This document shows, one piece after another, positions 61,040-64,000 of a DNA stretch of 64,000 nt (positions are counted from its first letter, which is position 1; each line of letters starts with the position of its first letter). The notes under the pieces were generated by a model. It worked only from the letters and a program-made list of their open reading frames with translations, was not told the origin of the DNA and did not search any database. This stretch comes from Granulicella sp. WH15 (GTDB lineage: Bacteria > Acidobacteriota > Terriglobia > Terriglobales > Acidobacteriaceae). The position numbers and the translations under genes are program-made. The stretch lies in NCBI RefSeq assembly GCF_009914315.1, contig NZ_CP042596.1:3906001-3970000 (forward strand). Direction: 5' to 3'.

Positions 61040-62040
61040 TGCTTATGCGAATAGCGTTCCTTCCATTTGTGGCGGTCTCACTTTGCGGTGGTTATACCTA
61101 TGCACAGGCAGGAGAAACCGGAAGCGTGCAAGGGATCGTTCTCGACGAAGCCAGGAATCCGATTCCGTATGCCACTGTCTACGGAACCCCAGGAAAGGAT
61201 ATGCACAAGCCCCTTCGTGCCACTGCTGATGCCGAAGGTAAGTTCATTCTCTTGAATCTACCCCCCGGAGTGGTGTATCTGGACGCAGCGAACGAGCATG
61301 AAGGGTATGTTCACAGCATCTTTTCCTTCTATGTTATGCCCGGTGAGAGAAAGCCAGTCGTAAACCTTCACGTCGATGAAGCGATCCATAATACCGTCAT
61401 CCAGATTGGGCCGAAGGCCGCATATCTTCAGCTCAACATTCATGATGAGAGCGGCAACCCACTCCAAGCCACTCTGAATCTCTCGCGTCCCAACATGGGC
61501 CATTCTGGCGATTTGAGCAGCAGTAAACCGGAAGACGGGGTCTTTCCCGTGCCTCCTGTTCCATTCCACGTCGGCGTCTTCGCTCTGGGATACGAGCCGT
61601 GGGACTACGCTGATGCCGACTCAAATGATAGAGACGGCCTGCTTCGGATCAGATCGGGCGAGACGCTCAATCTTGATATATGTCTGCACAAAGACACTGT
61701 GATGGTCCGGTCTTCTTATCCTCCGTATGGTCATGCTCTCGCTCCTCGTCAACAACTATCCATCGATAGCTCTTTCGTCCAATCTGTTTCCGAAGCATTG
61801 AGGGCGACGGAGGCCATCAAACCCGGAATGAGCCGGAGGGCGCTTCTCACAGCGTTTACAGAAGAGGGGGGACTTTCCTCGCGGACACGTAGGACATACG
61901 TCTCCAAAGCATGTCCGTATCTGAAGGTGGATGTTGACTTCAATTGGTCGCACACTTCGGACAATGAGACTGCCGAGATGGATGACGACAAAGTCGCAAA
62001 CATTTCGACACCATATCTTCAATACACGGTAGCGGATTGA
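61039..62040 (+). CDS. Secreted protein with carboxypeptidase-regulatory-like domain
   Basis: A 333-residue exported protein. Signal peptide at 1-30 (AFLPFVAVSLCGGYTYAQ). A carboxypeptidase-regulatory beta sandwich occupies about 35-110 (GSVQGIVLDEARNPIPYATV). The C-terminal 80 residues (RATEAIKPGMSRRALLTAF and TEEGGLSSRTRRTYVSKACPYLKVDV) resemble a small conserved domain found in other acidobacterial secreted proteins. Function is unknown. ATG 61039 couples to the preceding gene; ATG 61045 is an alternative. Confidence 0.7.
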   Translation: MLMRIAFLPFVAVSLCGGYTYAQAGETGSVQGIVLDEARNPIPYATVYGTPGKDMHKPLRATADAEGKFILLNLPPGVVYLDAANEHEGYVHSIFSFYVMPGERKPVVNLHVDEAIHNTVIQIGPKAAYLQLNIHDESGNPLQATLNLSRPNMGHSGDLSSSKPEDGVFPVPPVPFHVGVFALGYEPWDYADADSNDRDGLLRIRSGETLNLDICLHKDTVMVRSSYPPYGHALAPRQQLSIDSSFVQSVSEALRATEAIKPGMSRRALLTAFTEEGGLSSRTRRTYVSKACPYLKVDVDFNWSHTSDNETAEMDDDKVANISTPYLQYTVAD

Positions 62041-62064
62041 TCGTTGAATGAAGGAGGAGTGAAC

Positions 62065-62772
62065 ATGCGTCGGATAGATTGTTTAGGCGTGGGGGTGTTG
62101 ATGATCTTGATGGCCATGCCCGTTCATGCGGAGACTGCTTGCTCAGCGATCACGATTGTCGCCAGTCCTCAGCAGATACCTTTGGGTAGTCGCAGTCCGA
62201 TCCCAAAATCAGCAACCGGATTCACCGGAGATTTTCCCATCGGCCTGAAGTTGGTTCCCAATCTCTCCACGAATCAAGGAGATGGTGCGGTTGCGGTGGA
62301 ATACCAATTAACAAATCTCGGCTCCGAGCCATTGAAGATGCCGATTCGACCGGACCAAGGCCCCCTGACTGATCTCAACAGCAAGAAGCCATTTACGATC
62401 ACCATCCTCACTTTGTACATATCATCGCCGAATGGTCCGAGTCCTCTCATAGCTCTCAATCAACAACCGCATCCGTCCGCCCCGGAGGATCACTTTCCGC
62501 CGCTGCTCGAAGGACAATTCTCTCTCTATGCAAGAGAAGGCTTTGACCAAAGCTGGTGCTCTCTTGCTCCTGGTACGACGATGCGTATCACAGCGCAGAC
62601 AAAGATTCCTGTTGGACTGCCCCGTGTCGAGATGCAGGGCCATGCGGAACTGCTGCAAGAGCGCTTCGACCAAACCACTTCATCGACCGAGGTGGGAACT
62701 GCCACCTCGAAACCTCTCGTTACGGTGATGAACAAATCTGGTGACAACCCAGCACCGGGTCCGCACAGATGA
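62065..62772 (+). CDS. Secreted hypothetical protein
   Basis: A 235-residue exported protein: GGAGGAG lies 6 nt before the ATG, and the signal is CLGVGVLMILMAMPVHAET. The mature part is beta-rich with PLKMPIRPDQGPLTDLNSKK, and I do not recognise a family. Translation is coupled to the next gene by a four-base overlap. Confidence 0.6.
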   Translation: MRRIDCLGVGVLMILMAMPVHAETACSAITIVASPQQIPLGSRSPIPKSATGFTGDFPIGLKLVPNLSTNQGDGAVAVEYQLTNLGSEPLKMPIRPDQGPLTDLNSKKPFTITILTLYISSPNGPSPLIALNQQPHPSAPEDHFPPLLEGQFSLYAREGFDQSWCSLAPGTTMRITAQTKIPVGLPRVEMQGHAELLQERFDQTTSSTEVGTATSKPLVTVMNKSGDNPAPGPHR

Positions 62773-63269
62773 GATCATTCTTCCTCCTTCGACTTCCAAT
62801 CGTTGTCATTAGTGTGGTGCTTTATTGGCTGGCCCTCACCCATCCTGCACTTCTCTTTCGTTTCGTTTCCACAGATTACCGGCATATTCGTGTCGTTGGG
62901 AAAACACACATCTACACCGGTTTAGAGATGCTTCATTGGAGCATCCTCGGGCCGTTTCAGGCGAACTTTGCCGGAATCGCCAACCTACTACTTTGGTTCA
63001 GTTGGCTATTGCTGCTGATCGGTCACAACAAATATCTGCTTGCAAGCTCACGTTGGGCCACCATCCTCTCGTTGCAAACATTCCAGATATTCCTCATGCC
63101 CATGCCTATGGATGAAAGCGGAGGGAATCATGCCGAACTGATCCATCCATTGCTCGGCTATTATCTTTGGACCGCGAGCATCGTGATCGTGCTGGCTGCT
63201 GCCTGGTATTTACGTCCCGAGTCTCAGACCGAACCCCATCGCTTCGCTGAAGCTGAACGAAGTCGCTAG
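62769..63269 (+). CDS. Small membrane protein with four helices
   Basis: A 166-residue membrane protein: transmembrane segments at about 8-25 (LPIVVISVVLYWLALTHP), 66-85 (ANLLLWFSWLLLLIGHN), 92-110 and 134-152 (LLGYYLWTASIVIVLAAAW). No family recognised. It is part of the same gene run of secreted and membrane proteins. Confidence 0.55.
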   Translation: MRSFFLLRLPIVVISVVLYWLALTHPALLFRFVSTDYRHIRVVGKTHIYTGLEMLHWSILGPFQANFAGIANLLLWFSWLLLLIGHNKYLLASSRWATILSLQTFQIFLMPMPMDESGGNHAELIHPLLGYYLWTASIVIVLAAAWYLRPESQTEPHRFAEAERSR

Positions 63270-63336
63270 GGTGTCAATCACTTAGCATGAACGGCGACTC
63301 TTCTGTTGTCGCTCATTATTCAAGAAAGGTAAACCT

Positions 63337-64000
63337 GTGGCGATACGCCTTCGATTCAGTGCTGTACCAGCTCTAATGTCACTCACATGGATGACGCTAT
63401 GCAGCGGTGCGATATTTGCTGCTGCCGCGCCGCACAAACATACTGACGCCGCCTACTATCTGAAGCCTGCTCCCCGCGCTGGAGACATCGTAAGCGACAT
63501 CACTTATCGGGTGATTGCGACTCACGGGCCAGGCATGGAGGACAATGTTTGGCAGGTTCCTGCCACAGGAACGTACACCATTCTCAGCAGCGATGCTCCC
63601 AGCGTCATCAAGTGGAATGTCTCCGTCCGTATGGATGGGAAGATGGTGATTCAGGGTGCAGACGGGGACTATCGTGATGATGGCAAGACGATGTGCTTCA
63701 AAGGTAAGTGCAGCTTTACGACAGATGCCAGCGGGCCATTTTTCAACCCCACCTTTTGGGGCAATCCGACGGGCGATCTAAAACCCGGAATGAGTTGGAC
63801 GGTCGAGCTTACACAGCCCTGGGAACTCGGGCCTGCGGGCAAACAGACCATCACCGTCCTGTCTATCGATAAAGCGAATGGCATAGTGATTCTGAAGCGG
63901 GAAGGCCAGGGTGTTGGTTCCTATGAGGGAGCGCGGGATGTCGCTCTCATCAAGCGCGACGGCAAACAGTATCGTGTCACAGTGAAGCGGGGCGATGCCC
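63337..64000 (+). CDS. Secreted hypothetical protein, C-terminus beyond window
   Basis: Starts at a GTG preceded by AAGAAAGG. The N-terminal signal segment has SLTWMTLCSGAIFAAAAPH. The 221 visible residues are beta-rich, with repeated APRAGDIVSDITYRVI and a cysteine pair (MCFKGKCSF). It continues past the right edge. Function is unknown. Confidence 0.65.
   Translation, partial: MAIRLRFSAVPALMSLTWMTLCSGAIFAAAAPHKHTDAAYYLKPAPRAGDIVSDITYRVIATHGPGMEDNVWQVPATGTYTILSSDAPSVIKWNVSVRMDGKMVIQGADGDYRDDGKTMCFKGKCSFTTDASGPFFNPTFWGNPTGDLKPGMSWTVELTQPWELGPAGKQTITVLSIDKANGIVILKREGQGVGSYEGARDVALIKRDGKQYRVTVKRGDA

Larger units (their letters stand above)
44919..64000. mobile_element. Element 3: left part of a further tRNA-Asp integrative element
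   Basis: Starts at the shared att copy and continues beyond the window. It has its own arm-type repeats, an AbiE-type pair at the left end (where element 2 has its two toxin-antitoxin pairs), RNA copy 2 and a relaxase fossil. How far the efflux and secreted-protein genes belong to it cannot be decided here. Confidence 0.6.

Noticed and set aside
1..64000. Insertion sequences
   Set aside because: No DDE, HUH or serine transposase gene and no terminal inverted repeats were found. The mobile signals seen are tyrosine integrases and att copies.

Overview
The window looks like part of a chromosome from an acidobacterium of the Terriglobia group (Granulicella, Terriglobus or Edaphobacter type). 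The evidence is family content: two duplicated ADOP-type ABC permeases with the PadR regulator that usually accompanies them, a VWFA-related acidobacterial secreted protein, a TonB-type receptor with an N-terminal carboxypeptidase-regulatory domain, and several secreted proteins typical of that group. This assignment is inference. No rRNA gene and no intact tRNA gene was seen.

The layout is best read as a tandem array of at least three integrative elements inserted in a tRNA-Asp gene. Two identical 47-bp copies of the 3' part of a tRNA-Asp(GTC) gene, read on the minus strand, lie at 17271-17317 and 44872-44918. Each directly follows an excisionase-integrase pair and abuts a hairpin. Each element has its own set of short tandem repeats next to the att site that look like integrase arm sites.

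Element 1 (its right part, 1-17270) carries stress and metal genes: a winged-helix AAA regulator, an AraC regulator, an FAD oxidoreductase-DUF302-rpiA operon, a minus-strand cluster for a cyclic-nucleotide-binding FAD oxidoreductase, a universal stress protein and CopA/CopB, then an azoreductase and a metallo-beta-lactamase-fold hydrolase. It ends with a zinc-ribbon gene, a LysR regulator, an excisionase and an integrase.

Element 2 (17318-44918, complete) starts with two toxin-antitoxin pairs and the scar of a lost conjugation system, a TrbC/VirB2-like N-terminus fused in frame to the tail of a MobF relaxase. It then carries a TonB receptor with a LytS/LytR two-component system, a structured RNA candidate, an ArdC-DUF-ParB operon, a degenerate MBL protein, a NarL two-component system, a TolC-type channel, an OmpR/CpxA-type system with visible binding sites, and secreted proteins. 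It ends with a second zinc ribbon-LysR-excisionase-integrase module.

Element 3 (from 44919 to beyond the window) starts with an AbiE-type toxin-antitoxin pair with two operator dyads. It then has a second copy of the structured RNA, a putative zincin, a relaxase fossil, an HxlR regulator, a MacA/ABC-ATPase/TolC export set, a PadR regulator with two ADOP permeases, and a run of secreted proteins that includes an S41 peptidase with an altered catalytic residue.

Three observations stand out. First, a structured RNA of about 220 nt is present twice, with compensatory base changes in its stems, and each copy is followed by a Shine-Dalgarno sequence and a small reading frame. Second, a LysR-zinc ribbon-excisionase-integrase module recurs and shares a T-N11-A dyad operator, which also precedes the conjugation-gene scar. 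Third, the collapse of the conjugation genes leaves a trbC-relaxase chimera in one element and a shorter relaxase fossil in its neighbour.
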